This document shows, in pieces, positions 63,931 to 64,000 of a DNA stretch of 64,000 nt; position 1 is the first letter of the stretch, and each line of letters opens with the position of its first letter. The DNA is taken from positions 718,501 to 782,500 of the forward strand of contig NZ_CP116902.1 in NCBI RefSeq assembly GCF_028471905.1, read 5' to 3'. Below the pieces are notes generated by a model. It was given only the letters and a program-made list of their open reading frames with translations. It was not told the DNA's origin and did no database searches. Source of the DNA: Aneurinibacillus uraniidurans. GTDB taxonomy: Bacteria > Bacillota > Bacilli > Aneurinibacillales > Aneurinibacillaceae. The translations under genes were made by a program, and so were the position numbers.

Positions 63931-64000
63931 ATGGTTGAGATTAATCTTCTTCCCCCGAAAAAACCAAAAATCAACACGCCTAGACTGACAGTGGGTATTC
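63931..64000 (+). CDS. pilN: PilN, N-terminal fragment cut by the window edge
   Basis: ATG 63931, five bases after pilM, opens a frame that begins MVEINLLPPKKPK and continues past the end. EINLLP is the PilM-binding motif at the N-terminus of PilN. Only 23 codons are visible, so the call rests on that motif and on position. Confidence 0.75.
   Translation, partial: MVEINLLPPKKPKINTPRLTVGI

Overview
The window is chromosomal DNA from a Gram-positive, endospore-forming bacterium of the Bacillales. The gene order (sdhCAB, ysmA-like thioesterase, gerE, murI, gerM, rph, rdgB, then tig, clpX, lonB, lonA, ysxC, then hemAXCDBL, spoVID, ysxE, valS, folC) is the conserved Bacillus order, with departures (clpP beside clpX, bioB after sdhB, ppx-ppk before hemA, murC after folC) and a type IV pilus locus that point to a Paenibacillaceae relative such as Aneurinibacillus or Brevibacillus. 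That placement is inference from gene order. I see no rRNA, tRNA, CRISPR array or intact transposase gene.

Region by region. 1-3.4 kb: aspartokinase with an internal start for its beta subunit, a biotin importer (bioY) under a BirA box, and metX under a SAM-I riboswitch; the bioY and metX promoters are back to back and share a palindromic -35 block. 3.6-6.9 kb: sdhCAB. 7.0-8.1 kb: bioB with a second BirA box. 8.2-14.2 kb: thioesterase, gerE, murI, gerM and the overlapping rph-rdgB-yfcE-hypothetical cluster. 14.4-22.6 kb: protein quality control (tig, clpP, clpX, lonB, lonA) and the ribosome-assembly GTPase ysxC. 22.65-23.29 kb: the first copy of a structured non-coding repeat. 23.3-26.0 kb: an EamA exporter and a chemotaxis receptor. 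26.1-29.8 kb: a ppx-ppk polyphosphate operon with Pho-box-like repeats in its promoter. 30.0-36.3 kb: the haem operon hemAXCDBL. 36.5-41.3 kb: an ATP-grasp protein, spoVID and two tandem CotS/YsxE-type spore proteins that look like pseudokinases. 41.5-47.3 kb: a valine T-box, valS, folC, murC.

47.4-64.0 kb is the accessory part. A 1319-residue exported protein with three bacterial Ig-like (BIG2) domains converges on three minor-pilin-like genes. Across a short divergent gap lie a membrane protein with an acidic tail, a VanW protein and pilB, pilT, pilC, a major pilin, pilD, pilM and the start of pilN. Together they could build a retractile type IV pilus, with the giant protein a candidate pilus-associated adhesin. 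The second copy of the structured repeat lies between the giant protein and the minor pilins.

The least explained item is that repeat. Its two copies, in opposite orientations, each sit between convergent genes. Three module copies contain the same 8-bp stem with compensatory base changes, which argues for a selected fold in RNA or single-stranded DNA rather than a protein.
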